A DNA stretch of 64,000 nt from Thiobius zoothamnicola (GTDB taxonomy: Bacteria > Pseudomonadota > Gammaproteobacteria > Chromatiales > Chromatiaceae). The position numbers were made by a program, and so were the translations under genes. Shown piece after piece: positions 51,191 to 59,805 of this stretch. The DNA lies in NCBI GenBank assembly GCA_963678215.1, contig OY782758.1, forward strand, positions 620,001 to 684,000. The letters run 5' to 3'. The notes beneath the pieces were generated by a model that saw only the letters and a list, made by a program, of their open reading frames with translations, made no database searches and had not been told where the DNA came from. The number at the start of each line of letters is the position of its first letter. The first letter of the stretch is position 1.

Positions 51191-51227
51191 GGGGGAGCGA
51201 TCCGTCCAGATCGATCCCCCTTTCTTT
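51191..51227 (+). terminator. terminator of the vWA-ABC operon
   Basis: GGGGGA.CGATC pairs with GATCG.TCCCCC around CGTCCA, followed by TTTCTTT. It lies 18 nt past the permease stop and reaches the end of the convergent recJ gene. Confidence 0.75.
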
Positions 51228-52962
51228 ATGTTGACGCATGATCCATCCCGGCCTCAACTGGCCGTAAAGCTTCAATACGCAATTGCACGCTCTGGCGATC
51301 CCGCCAGCAATTCACATCCAACCGATAAGCTGCGCTTATGCGCTCCGGCATTTCGGGTAAGTGCTCAACTTGGTTAAACGCAATCGCATCCAGAACCGGT
51401 TCGCCCGAGTGGTGACGTAGCACCAGCTTCCAATGTTTCTCACCCACGATACGGCAATTCACCACGTCAAACACATCATCAAACAAAGGTTCAATGAAAC
51501 CCTGGCCCCATGGCCCACCATCACGAATCACCAACGCCGCATCCAGATTCAATGCGTGCGGTTCAACCACGCCATCTGAGAGGAGAATCAATTGCAGATC
51601 ATCACGGCTCAATCGCTCGCGCACCGCTTGATCAAAGACTTGGCTGAATCGTGCAAAATGCGCTTGTTGAATCATCAGACCCGCCGCCATCGCATGTCCG
51701 CCAAATCGGGATAACAGATCAGGGTATTGGGTGGCAATACCGTCTAAAACATCCCGAATATGCAATCCGGGAATTGAGCGGGCCGAACCCTTGATCAACC
51801 CATCATCCGCCTGAGCGAATACGATCACCGGACGATGGTAGCGATCCTTAATCCGCGAAGCCAGAATACCCACCACGCCCTGATGCCAATCAGCCTGAAA
51901 TAAACACAGCCCCCAAGCCAATTCAGCCTGCTCAAACCGCCATGTCCGCAACACGGATTCAGCTTGTTGTTGCATACCCTGTTCAATTTCACGGCGCTCA
52001 CGGTTCAGATCATCCAATTGACGGGCCAGATCGCGCGCTTCATCCACATCTTCAGCCAGCAGACAAGTAATCCCCAACGACATATCATCCAGTCGTCCGG
52101 CGGCATTCAAACGCGGGCCAACCGCAAACCCCAGATCGTTCGCCTGCGTCTGGCGATAGTCCCGCCCGGCAACCTCCAGCAAAGCCAAAATACCCGGTCT
52201 GCATCGCCCCGCCCGAATGCGCCGTAAGCCTTGGTACGCCATGATGCGGTTATTCTGATCCAGAGACACGACATCAGCCACGGTGCCGACGGCGACCAGA
52301 TCCAGAAAATCGGCCATATTCGGGGCATTGAAAACCGGATCGTCGCGCAAGCGCGCGCGTAGCGCCAACAATACGTAAAAAATCACGCCAACACCGGCGA
52401 TGGACTTGGATGGAAAATCGTTATCCGACGTATTCGGATTGACGATGATGGTCGCATCCGGCAAAGTTTTAGCAGGCAAGTGATGATCTGTCACCACCAC
52501 CTTGACACCTGCCGCCATCGCAACCGCGACGCCTGCATGACTGGATATGCCATTATCCACAGTGATGATCAGATCGGGTTGACGGGTCAGCGCCAATTGG
52601 GTGATTTCAGGCGTCAACCCATAACCATATTCAAAACGATTGGGCACCAGAAACTCAATGTTGTGGTGCCCCATGGCACGGATCACCAACACCGCCAATG
52701 CGCAACTGGTTGCGCCATCCGCATCAAAATCGCCGACCACAACAATGCGTCCATTGGCATGCATGGTTTGCCGTATCACGTCAGCCGCTTGCTCAGCATG
52801 GTTCAGACGACTGAAAGGCAGTAATGCAGCCAAATCGCGCTGCATTTGTTCCATGGATGTGATACCGCGAGCATGATAGACACGGCGTAACATTTCAGGC
52901 AGATCCGCCGGTAAATGACAGTCCGCCATCTGGATAGAACGCCGTTGAATCTGTTGCATCAT
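51226..52962 (-). CDS. recJ: single-stranded-DNA-specific exonuclease RecJ
   Basis: RecJ is a 5'-3' exonuclease in recombination and mismatch repair. The DHH-family motifs VVGDFDADGATSCAL, TVDNGISSH, VVTDHHLP and VGPRLNAAGRL, and the DHHA1 motif FGGHAMAAGL, are all visible. The ATG at 52962 (MMQQIQRRSIQ) matches the E. coli N-terminus; the frame opens at TTG 52995, directly after the fdxA stop. The length is 578 residues. It sits in an fdxA-recJ unit. Confidence 0.95.
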   Translation of the reverse strand: MMQQIQRRSIQMADCHLPADLPEMLRRVYHARGITSMEQMQRDLAALLPFSRLNHAEQAADVIRQTMHANGRIVVVGDFDADGATSCALAVLVIRAMGHHNIEFLVPNRFEYGYGLTPEITQLALTRQPDLIITVDNGISSHAGVAVAMAAGVKVVVTDHHLPAKTLPDATIIVNPNTSDNDFPSKSIAGVGVIFYVLLALRARLRDDPVFNAPNMADFLDLVAVGTVADVVSLDQNNRIMAYQGLRRIRAGRCRPGILALLEVAGRDYRQTQANDLGFAVGPRLNAAGRLDDMSLGITCLLAEDVDEARDLARQLDDLNRERREIEQGMQQQAESVLRTWRFEQAELAWGLCLFQADWHQGVVGILASRIKDRYHRPVIVFAQADDGLIKGSARSIPGLHIRDVLDGIATQYPDLLSRFGGHAMAAGLMIQQAHFARFSQVFDQAVRERLSRDDLQLILLSDGVVEPHALNLDAALVIRDGGPWGQGFIEPLFDDVFDVVNCRIVGEKHWKLVLRHHSGEPVLDAIAFNQVEHLPEMPERISAAYRLDVNCWRDRQSVQLRIEALRPVEAGMDHAST

Positions 52963-52997
52963 GGATCGCCGCGCTATGTGTTTAGCCGACGGCAATA

Positions 52998-53327
52998 TTA
53001 ATCGGCACCCTCCAGCAAGGCAGCTTTATTGGGTTTGCCACTCCATTCATCGGCATCCGGCAATGGCGGTTTACGCTCGGTTATCACAGGCCATTTCATC
53101 GATAAGCGCGCATTCAACTCAATGTACTGCGTCATATCCTCGGGTACCTCACCTTCGTCGAAGATGGACTCAGCCGGGCACTCAGGCACGCAGACGCCAC
53201 AATCAATACATTCTTCCGGGTCAATGACCAAGTAGTTGGGGCCTTCGTGGAAACAATCTACCGGGCACACTTCCACACAATCGGTATATTTGCATTTGAT
53301 GCAATTCTCGGTCACAACATAGGTCAT
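52998..53327 (-). CDS. fdxA: seven-iron ferredoxin (FdxA)
   Basis: This 109-residue ferredoxin has a 3Fe-4S and a 4Fe-4S cluster. The cysteine pattern CIKCKYTDCVEVCPVDC and CIDCGVCVPECP is that of Azotobacter-type FdxA. The C-terminal extension ARLSMKWPVITERKPPLPDA is also characteristic. The ATG at 53327 gives MTYVVTENC. It is followed closely by recJ. Confidence 0.96.
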   Translation of the reverse strand: MTYVVTENCIKCKYTDCVEVCPVDCFHEGPNYLVIDPEECIDCGVCVPECPAESIFDEGEVPEDMTQYIELNARLSMKWPVITERKPPLPDADEWSGKPNKAALLEGAD

Positions 53328-53412
53328 CCACGCTTCCTCTTTGTTCAAAATCGGAGGTCATTCTATAGTAAATCATGGCGCGGCGATTCTCTGGAAATCC
53401 GGGGTTTGATGG

Positions 53413-53575
53413 ATCATAGGTCATTGAAATTGGCGGATTCGTTATCCGTGATATTGCTCTTGACTTCTTTGTCCTGTTTGCCTCGACTCTTCCGTAGGCT
53501 GCTGTGCTTTAAAAAAGCATCGACCTTGATATAGGCTTTATTGAGCACTTCGACCGCTTGGATTCGCGACGCATT
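53413..53575 (-). pseudogene. IS1182-family transposase fragment
   Basis: The minus strand reads ASRIQAVEVLNKAYIKVDAF, then LRKSRGKQDKEVKSNITDNE, SANFNDL and stop. The block EVKSN.TDNESA is a hallmark of IS1182-type transposases. Only about 55 codons remain, with no start. The rest of 53328-53689 holds the mla promoter region. Confidence 0.65.
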
Positions 53576-53633
53576 TATTTAGAGGTGGATTATGGTATTC
53601 GCACCATATCTTTTTAAACCACTCGCCTATGAC

Positions 53634-53662
53634 TTGACCTACTGCATCCAACTGCGCAGAAT
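53634..53662 (+). promoter_or_regulatory. possible mla operon promoter
   Basis: TTGACC and CAGAAT with a 17-bp spacer lie about 28 nt before the mlaF ATG. A TATGGT / ACCATA inverted repeat (53591-53608) lies just upstream and could be an operator. Confidence 0.35.
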
Positions 53663-53689
53663 TCACCCACTTTCACCATTATCATCATC

Positions 53690-54505
53690 ATGGATCAGCT
53701 ACGCCAAAACAGTCTGGTGCGTATTCGCAATTTACATTTCAGCCATGGTGATCGCGTGATATTTGATGGCATTGATATGGACATTCCACATGGCCAAATC
53801 ACGGCGATCATGGGACCTTCCGGCACTGGCAAAACCACGCTGTTAAAATTAATCGCTGGTCAACTTGTTCCAGACATCGGCACCATTGAAGTGGATGGAC
53901 ACGATATCCAACGTCTGTCCACCAGCCAGCTTTATAAACTGCGCATGCGCATGGGCATGCTATTTCAAAGCGGTGCCTTATTGACCGATCTGGATGTCTT
54001 TGACAACGTGGCTTTCCCACTGCGTGAGCATACCCGTTTGAACAACGCCATGATTCGCAAACTGGTTTTGCTCAAACTGGAGGCAGTCGGCTTGCGCGGC
54101 GCACGTCATTTGATGCCAGCGGAACTTTCCGGCGGCATGGCAAGACGGGTGGCATTAGCGCGCGCCATCGCCTTGGATCCGATGATGATGATGTATGACG
54201 AACCCTTCAGCGGCCAGGATCCCATCTCCATGGGGGTTCTCGTGCAATTGATCCGCCAGTTAAACCGGGCCGCGCACATCAGCAGCATTCTGGTTTCCCA
54301 TGACATCCATGAGACGCTGCAAATCGCAGACTATATCTACATGATTGACGGCGGCAAAATTATCTCGCAAGGCGCACCACAATCCCTACAAACCCAACAG
54401 GATGCCTGGACGGATCAATTCATCCAAGGACGCCCCGATGGCCCGGTCGCCTTCCATTATGCCGCACCGCCGCTGGCCGATGATTTACTGGAGTCCACGC
54501 CATGA
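53690..54505 (+). CDS. mlaF: Mla ABC transporter ATPase MlaF
   Basis: MlaF powers the MlaFEDB complex, which moves phospholipids between inner and outer membranes. Walker A is MGPSGTGKTTLLK, the signature ELSGGMARRVALARA, and Walker B MMMYDEPFSGQDP, all characteristic of the Mkl/Ttg2A group. The length is 271 residues. The stop overlaps the mlaE start by ATGA, and the whole operon is in the usual FEDCB order. Confidence 0.96.
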   Translation: MDQLRQNSLVRIRNLHFSHGDRVIFDGIDMDIPHGQITAIMGPSGTGKTTLLKLIAGQLVPDIGTIEVDGHDIQRLSTSQLYKLRMRMGMLFQSGALLTDLDVFDNVAFPLREHTRLNNAMIRKLVLLKLEAVGLRGARHLMPAELSGGMARRVALARAIALDPMMMMYDEPFSGQDPISMGVLVQLIRQLNRAAHISSILVSHDIHETLQIADYIYMIDGGKIISQGAPQSLQTQQDAWTDQFIQGRPDGPVAFHYAAPPLADDLLESTP

Positions 54506-55281
54506 TTCGCTTCATCACGGCTGTGGGCCATTCAACCCTTCAGTTATTGACCAGTTTGGGGCGCGCCAGCTTGCTGCTGCTGGCGATGCTGCGCGGCCTG
54601 CCAAGCGTATTAAAACGACCACGCCTGCTGATTGATCAAATGCATTCAGTCGGCGTACTGACCATCTCCATCGTCAGCATATCCGGGTTATTCGTCGGCA
54701 TGGTGCTGGCGCTGCAAAGCCACCACATCCTTTCACGTTTTGGTGCCGATTCGGCTTTGGGGCTGATGGTCGCCGCCGCCCTGATCCGTGAACTCGGTCC
54801 GGTGCTCAGCGCTTTATTGTTTACCGGGCGCGCTGGCTCCGCCCTGACCGCCGAAATTGGCTTGATGAAAGCCACCGAGCAATTATCCAGCCTTGAAATG
54901 ATGGCGGTGAATCCAAAGTACCACATCCTGGCACCACGTTTTCTGGCGAGCTTTCTATCTGTGCCGCTGCTGGCGGCGCTTTTCAGCAGTCTTGGCGTGC
55001 TTGGCGGCTGGCTGGTCGGCGGCGTCATCTTAGGCGTGGATGAAGCCGCATTTTGGGGCGGCATGCAAGGTGGCATTGATTTGAGAAACGATCTGATCAA
55101 TGGCGTCATCAAATCCATCACCTTCGGCTTTGTCTGCGCCTGGATCGCCATTTATCAGGGCTATGATTGTGTACCGACTTCAGAGGGCGTCAGCCGCGCC
55201 ACCACCCGCACAGTCGTGCAAACCTCAATGGCAGTGCTGGGCCTTGATTTCATCCTGACCGCTTTAATGTTCAATCATTGA
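54502..55281 (+). CDS. mlaE: Mla permease MlaE
   Basis: This 259-residue inner-membrane permease has the MlaE features LTISIVSISGLFVGMVLALQ, IRELGPVLSALLFTGRAGSA and AEIGLMKATEQLSSLEMMAV, with about five helices. It works with MlaF, MlaD and MlaB in lipid transport to keep outer-membrane asymmetry. It ends 181 nt before mlaD; that gap contains a coupled short frame. Confidence 0.96.
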   Translation: MIRFITAVGHSTLQLLTSLGRASLLLLAMLRGLPSVLKRPRLLIDQMHSVGVLTISIVSISGLFVGMVLALQSHHILSRFGADSALGLMVAAALIRELGPVLSALLFTGRAGSALTAEIGLMKATEQLSSLEMMAVNPKYHILAPRFLASFLSVPLLAALFSSLGVLGGWLVGGVILGVDEAAFWGGMQGGIDLRNDLINGVIKSITFGFVCAWIAIYQGYDCVPTSEGVSRATTRTVVQTSMAVLGLDFILTALMFNH

Positions 55282-55466
55282 AGCTTGAGTTAATCTACCT
55301 TCAAATTAACACTTCCCGAAAAATACGCTCAGGCAAACCCGGCTTGGCCGAGAGATTGCCTGGAATTTTCATGGCGCAGAGAAGCGCCAATGAAGCAATA
55401 TTTTTCGTAACTGACTTTGATAGGCCAGGAACCGGTTTTCAAAGCGCTTTGAAACAACTGTTATGA
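55278..55466 (+). CDS. possible 62-residue coupled ORF between mlaE and mlaD
   Basis: A frame starting TTG at 55278 overlaps the mlaE stop (TTGA) and ends with a TGA overlapping the mlaD ATG (ATGA). The product (LKLELIYLQINTSRK ... FQSALKQLL) has no recognised domain. The exact overlaps at both ends would let ribosomes pass from mlaE to mlaD, which lacks a clear ribosome site. It may be only a coupling relay. Confidence 0.35.
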   Translation: MKLELIYLQINTSRKIRSGKPGLAERLPGIFMAQRSANEAIFFVTDFDRPGTGFQSALKQLL

Positions 55467-55942
55467 ACATGGCAAAAAACAGATTGATCGAAACCGGCGT
55501 TGGCTTGTTTGTGTTAATCGGCTTCGGCGCGCTCCTCTTCCTCGCCATACAGGTCAGCGGCCTGGGTGAGTTTTATCAAGACGAATCATTCGAGGTCACC
55601 GCCCGATTCGATAACATCGGCGGACTGAAAACCAATGCGCCAGTCACCATCGCCGGCGTTGAAGTCGGGCGGGTGCAAGACATCCATTATGATCCGGAAG
55701 AATTTCGCGCCGTCGCCACGCTAAACATACAAAACCGCTATCATGGCCATATCCCGGATGACACCTTCGCCAAAATACTCACTGCCGGTCTGTTAGGGGA
55801 GAAATACATTGGCCTGCAACCCGGCGGCAGTGAAGACCCGCTCACGCAAGGCGGCGAAATCACCATCACCCAATCCTCCCTGGTATTGGAGGAAATCATT
55901 GGTCAATTCTTATTCAGCAAATCACAAGAGCCACTCCCATGA
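55463..55942 (+). CDS. mlaD: Mla substrate-binding MCE protein MlaD
   Basis: This 159-residue membrane-anchored MCE-domain protein has one helix (LFVLIGFGALLFLAIQVSGL), then the MCE core FDNIGGLKTNAPVTIAGVEV and AGLLGEKYIGLQPGG. It forms the hexameric periplasmic ring on MlaFE. The stop overlaps the mlaC start by ATGA. The start could also be the second Met at 55469. Confidence 0.96.
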   Translation: MNMAKNRLIETGVGLFVLIGFGALLFLAIQVSGLGEFYQDESFEVTARFDNIGGLKTNAPVTIAGVEVGRVQDIHYDPEEFRAVATLNIQNRYHGHIPDDTFAKILTAGLLGEKYIGLQPGGSEDPLTQGGEITITQSSLVLEEIIGQFLFSKSQEPLP

Positions 55943-56604
55943 ACAAACTCTCCTGGATACTGTACAGCGTACTGATCTACTGTTTGCTGAGCGGTGCGCA
56001 CGCCAATCCCTTTGAAGACCCGCAACAGGTGGTCAAGCAAACCACGGAGACCGTGCTAAGTGAGATTGGTTCACGTAAAGCCGAGTTAGAGGCTAACCCA
56101 ACCCTGATTTATCCCCTGGTGGAACGCACTATGACGCCGCGTTTCGATGCCGAACGTTTCACCCGCTCGGCGATGGGACGCTTCTGGCGCAAGGCGACGC
56201 AGGAACAACAAGCCGCCATCATTCATGAGTTCAAACAGTTATTGATGCGCACTTACGCCTTGTCCTTGCTGAATTATTCGGGACAAAAAATTGATTATCT
56301 GCCGACCCGCCGCCGAGCCGATGCAAACAAGGCCCTGGTGCAAACCCAATTTCATTTCAACGGCCAAACCATACCGATCAACTATCGGATGGTCTTGGCA
56401 AAGCGCGAGGCACAGGATAAATGGCTGGTTTATGACGTGATCATTGATGGCATCAGCCTGATCACCAACTATCGGAGTATTTTCAATAACCGTATTCGTG
56501 AAGGTGCCGGTAAAGCGCAAAACCCGGCTGACCGGATCCGCGTCGGTATTGATCACCTGATCAATACCTTGAAAGGAAAAAATGCTGATAACACGCCATC
56601 GTGA
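55939..56604 (+). CDS. mlaC: periplasmic phospholipid carrier MlaC
   Basis: This 221-residue periplasmic protein has a signal peptide (LSWILYSVLIYCLLSGAHAN) and MlaC/Ttg2D motifs such as FTRSAMGRFWRKATQEQQAA, KQLLMRTYALSLLNYSGQKI and WLVYDVIIDGISLITNYRSI. It shuttles phospholipid between MlaA and MlaFEDB. Its start and stop overlap those of mlaD and mlaB. Confidence 0.95.
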   Translation: MNKLSWILYSVLIYCLLSGAHANPFEDPQQVVKQTTETVLSEIGSRKAELEANPTLIYPLVERTMTPRFDAERFTRSAMGRFWRKATQEQQAAIIHEFKQLLMRTYALSLLNYSGQKIDYLPTRRRADANKALVQTQFHFNGQTIPINYRMVLAKREAQDKWLVYDVIIDGISLITNYRSIFNNRIREGAGKAQNPADRIRVGIDHLINTLKGKNADNTPS

Positions 56605-56915
56605 ATAAAACGCAACACCCGCCATGGCAGCCTGGCCCAATAGATCAACCCATCCAATTACCGAGTCGGCTGGATTTCGCCAGTACGCCTGCGCTCTGGG
56701 ATCAACTGCAAAAGCTCATACGCAATAATCCAAATCTCACTCTCGACCTCAGTCAGGTTGAATTTGCCAACAGCGCGGCATTGGCGCTGCTGTTACAATC
56801 CAGGCAAGCATCCGCAGAACAGTCCGGTGCGATCTCATTGCAAAACATGCCGGCGGACTTACTTGACCTCGCCCGCTTATCCAATATTGACGAATTACTG
56901 ACTTCAACGCTATGA
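56601..56915 (+). CDS. mlaB: STAS-domain protein MlaB
   Basis: This 104-residue cytoplasmic STAS protein stabilises MlaF. The sequence has LTLDLSQVEFANSAALALLL, the STAS core with the conserved Ser/Ala turn, and a C-terminal helix LARLSNIDELLTSTL. It starts GTG within the mlaC end and ends overlapping proA by ATGA. The position at the end of the operon and the fold identify it despite low sequence conservation. Confidence 0.9.
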   Translation: MNKTQHPPWQPGPIDQPIQLPSRLDFASTPALWDQLQKLIRNNPNLTLDLSQVEFANSAALALLLQSRQASAEQSGAISLQNMPADLLDLARLSNIDELLTSTL

Positions 56916-58180
56916 ACATTAAGGATATCTCAAGTTACATGCGAACCTTGGGACAACGCGCGCGCGCTGTTTCCCAGCAACTGGCGGCAGCCGATACGCA
57001 GCGTAAAAACCAGGCCTTGTTCGCTATCGCCGAACAACTGCAACAACAGCGCAGCACCCTGCAAACGGCTAACCAGCAGGATTTGGCAACCGGCCAGGCC
57101 AAAGGTCTGGAGACCGCTCTGTTGGATCGTCTGGAACTTAATGACGGACGCATGGCAGCGATGATTGAAGGTCTACAGCAAATCGCCGCCCTGCCCGACC
57201 CCATTGGCGAAATCTTTGACATGAAATACCGCCCCAGCGGTATTCAAGTAGGGCGGATGCGCACGCCAATCGGCGTGATCGGTATCATTTATGAATCCCG
57301 TCCCAACGTCACCGCCGATGCCGCCGCGCTGTGCTTGAAATCCGGTAACGCAACCGTACTGCGCGGTGGTTCTGAAGCCTTTCACTCGAATCAAGCTATC
57401 GCGCATTGTATTCAAAATGGTTTGCAACAAGCCGGACTACCGGCTGATGCCGTGCAAGTCGTCGCCACCACTGACCGGGCTGCCGTCGGCCACATGATCA
57501 GCATGCCGGAAGCCATTGACGTGATCATTCCGCGTGGCGGCAAAGCACTCATCGAACGCATCAGCAACGAAGCCCGCGTTCCGGTTATCAAACATCTGGA
57601 TGGCATTTGCCATCTCTATGTGGATGATGAAGCCGATCAGGAAAAAGCCTATCAAATCACCTTGAACGCCAAAACCCAGCGTTACGGCACCTGCAACACC
57701 TTGGAAACCCTACTGATCAACGCCACAATCGCCGCAGACTTTTTGCCGCGCATCGCCGCTGGCTACCGGGAAAAAGGCGTCGAACTGCGCGGTTGCCCCC
57801 AAACCTGCGCCATACTAGGCGAATCCTGTAAAGTCGCTGTTGAAGAAGACTGGGATACGGAATACCTGGCACCGATTTTATCGATTCGGGTGATTGATGA
57901 TCTGGACCAGGCGATGAGCCACATTAACCAACATAGCTCACAGCACACTGACGGCATCATCACCGAAAACTACACCAAAGCACGTCGCTTCCTGCGCGAA
58001 ATTGACTCCAGTTCGGTGCTGGTGAACACCTCCACCCGATTCGCGGATGGATTTGAATACGGCTTGGGCGCGGAAATCGGCATCTCCACTGACAAACTTC
58101 ACGCCCGGGGTCCCGTCGGCCTGGAAGGCTTGACTTCAGTCAAGTTTATTGTGCTGGGGGATGGCCATATCCGGGCTTAA
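56912..58180 (+). CDS. proA: gamma-glutamyl phosphate reductase
   Basis: ProA reduces gamma-glutamyl phosphate in proline synthesis. Features are MRTPIGVIGIIYESRPNVT, LKSGNATVLRGGSEAFHSN, the catalytic Cys in RYGTCNTLETLL, and FADGFEYGLGAEIGISTDKL. The length is 422 residues. It is coupled to mlaB by ATGA, so it is transcribed with the Mla genes. proB is not in the window. Confidence 0.96.
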   Translation: MNIKDISSYMRTLGQRARAVSQQLAAADTQRKNQALFAIAEQLQQQRSTLQTANQQDLATGQAKGLETALLDRLELNDGRMAAMIEGLQQIAALPDPIGEIFDMKYRPSGIQVGRMRTPIGVIGIIYESRPNVTADAAALCLKSGNATVLRGGSEAFHSNQAIAHCIQNGLQQAGLPADAVQVVATTDRAAVGHMISMPEAIDVIIPRGGKALIERISNEARVPVIKHLDGICHLYVDDEADQEKAYQITLNAKTQRYGTCNTLETLLINATIAADFLPRIAAGYREKGVELRGCPQTCAILGESCKVAVEEDWDTEYLAPILSIRVIDDLDQAMSHINQHSSQHTDGIITENYTKARRFLREIDSSSVLVNTSTRFADGFEYGLGAEIGISTDKLHARGPVGLEGLTSVKFIVLGDGHIRA

Positions 58181-58207
58181 AACCGGATAGAACCCTATGT
58201 CCAACTG

Positions 58208-58780
58208 ATGCACGACTGGCTAGATTTTCAGCGTCTTGGAAATGATGAGATAAAGCAAATGAAACAAGTCAAAAAGTCCGAAAATGTTCCCAAATCGCTG
58301 CAATCAACATACGATGAAATCATTGATTTAACGAATAAATTCAGTCAGGCGCACCTCAACGACGAATATGCCCAGCTTATCCGCTACGCCACGGCAGCCT
58401 TATGCCGGAAAAGGCCATCACCTCTTTTGAAAGGTAAAGCCAGCTCATGGGCATGTGGCATCACCCATGCAATTGGCATGGTGAACTTTTTATATGACAG
58501 CAACCAAACGCCTCATATCAGCGCATCGGAATTATATAAAGCCTTTGGGGTTGGCAATAGCACGGGGCAGGGGAAATCAAAATTAGTCCGGGACACCTTG
58601 GATATGTACCAAATGGATCCAAATTGGTCATTGCCAAGCAAAATTGATGAGAACCCTATAGTTTGGATGTTATCAGTGAATGGCATGATCGTGGATATCC
58701 GCCATATGCCAAGAGAAGCTCAGGAAATAGCCTATGAAAAAGGTTTAATCCCCTATATCCCGGATGAACATGACTCATAA
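58208..58780 (+). CDS. DUF6398-type protein
   Basis: This 190-residue cytoplasmic protein has the family core KSLQSTYDEIIDLTNKFSQA, HLNDEYAQLIRYATAALCRK, RPSPLLKGKASSWACGITHA and VNFLYDSNQTPHISASELYK, with a helix-turn-helix-like segment (FGVGNSTGQGKSKLVRDTLD). The function is unknown; homologues occur widely near defence or mobile genes. Codon use looks less GC-rich than proA. The start could also be ATG 58259. A strong terminator follows. Confidence 0.8.
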   Translation: MHDWLDFQRLGNDEIKQMKQVKKSENVPKSLQSTYDEIIDLTNKFSQAHLNDEYAQLIRYATAALCRKRPSPLLKGKASSWACGITHAIGMVNFLYDSNQTPHISASELYKAFGVGNSTGQGKSKLVRDTLDMYQMDPNWSLPSKIDENPIVWMLSVNGMIVDIRHMPREAQEIAYEKGLIPYIPDEHDS

Positions 58781-58824
58781 AGCATTTAAATTCAAAATCA
58801 TATTTCCATGAAAAAATAGGCAAA

Positions 58825-58856
58825 TAGCGATTAAATTTCTTAATCGCTATTTTTTT
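58825..58856 (+). terminator. terminator between DUF6398 gene and miaA
   Basis: TAGCGATTAA / TTAATCGCTA, a 10-bp perfect stem with loop ATTTC, followed by seven T. Its right arm includes the miaA stop codon on the other strand, and T-rich sequence also follows on the minus strand, so it may act in both directions. Confidence 0.88.
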
Positions 58857-59805
58857 GCCGGAGAAACTCCGCGCATTGTTGCAACGCCTGCTTGAAGATT
58901 TGGTCATCGGTGCCATTGAGCCAATGTACGTCTTGCTCTGAACGCAACCAAGTGATTTGCCGTTTAGCAAGCTGCCGGGTCGCCGCCTGAGCGCGCTGGA
59001 TCATTTCCGCCTGATCATATTCGCCCTGTAAATGCAGCCACATTTGACGGTACCCCACCGCGCGCATGGACGGCAGATCAAGGTGCAGATCATCACGCGC
59101 CATCAAACATTTCACCTCATTGATAAAACCAGCTTCCAGCATACCCAGAAAACGCTGATTAATACGCTGATGCAGCACCTGACGCTGTTCCAATGATCGC
59201 GCCAGCTTGATTGCGCGATAAGGCATGCTGTCGCCTGAGGTCGCTTGTTGCAACTGGCTAAGCGGCTTACCCGTGATTCTCCAGACTTCCAACGCACGCA
59301 AAATCCGTTGCGGATCATTGGCATGAATACGTTGGGCAGCCAAGGGATCAACCTGAACCAATTCAGCATGCAAAGCCGCTGAACCCTCCTGCTGGATCCG
59401 CCTTTCCAATTCAACCCGAATCACTGGATCGGATGTCGGCAAGCGCGATAAGCCATGTTGCAGCGCTCGGAAATATAACATGGTACCGCCAACCAGCAGG
59501 GGGATTCGGCCTTTCGCCGTGATCTCTGCCATGGCATGCAGGGCGTCACGACGAAAATTCTCCGCCGAATAAGTTTCCTTGGGATCGCAGATATCCATTA
59601 ACCGATGCGGTGCCGTCGCCAACTCCATTGACGTGGGTTTCGCCGTGCCAATGTCCATACCCCGATAAACCAAAGCGGAATCCACACTGATCAATTCCAC
59701 TGGCAAGTGCTCATGCAACGCCATGGCCAAATCCGTTTTACCTGATGCGGTAGGCCCCATAATAAAAATCGCTGGTGGAAGCGGCATAGGATGCATCGAA
59801 TTCAT
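58840..59805 (-). CDS. miaA: tRNA dimethylallyltransferase
   Basis: MiaA adds dimethylallyl to A37 of tRNAs reading UNN codons. The P-loop is IMGPTASGKTDLA, followed by ISVDSALVYRGMDIGTAKP, PLLVGGTMLYFRAL and SMRAVGYRQMW, all family marks. The length is 321 residues; the start overlaps the mutL stop by ATGA. hfq does not follow, unlike in E. coli. Later Met codons (4 or 7) are also possible starts. Confidence 0.96.
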   Translation of the reverse strand: MNSMHPMPLPPAIFIMGPTASGKTDLAMALHEHLPVELISVDSALVYRGMDIGTAKPTSMELATAPHRLMDICDPKETYSAENFRRDALHAMAEITAKGRIPLLVGGTMLYFRALQHGLSRLPTSDPVIRVELERRIQQEGSAALHAELVQVDPLAAQRIHANDPQRILRALEVWRITGKPLSQLQQATSGDSMPYRAIKLARSLEQRQVLHQRINQRFLGMLEAGFINEVKCLMARDDLHLDLPSMRAVGYRQMWLHLQGEYDQAEMIQRAQAATRQLAKRQITWLRSEQDVHWLNGTDDQIFKQALQQCAEFLRQKNSD

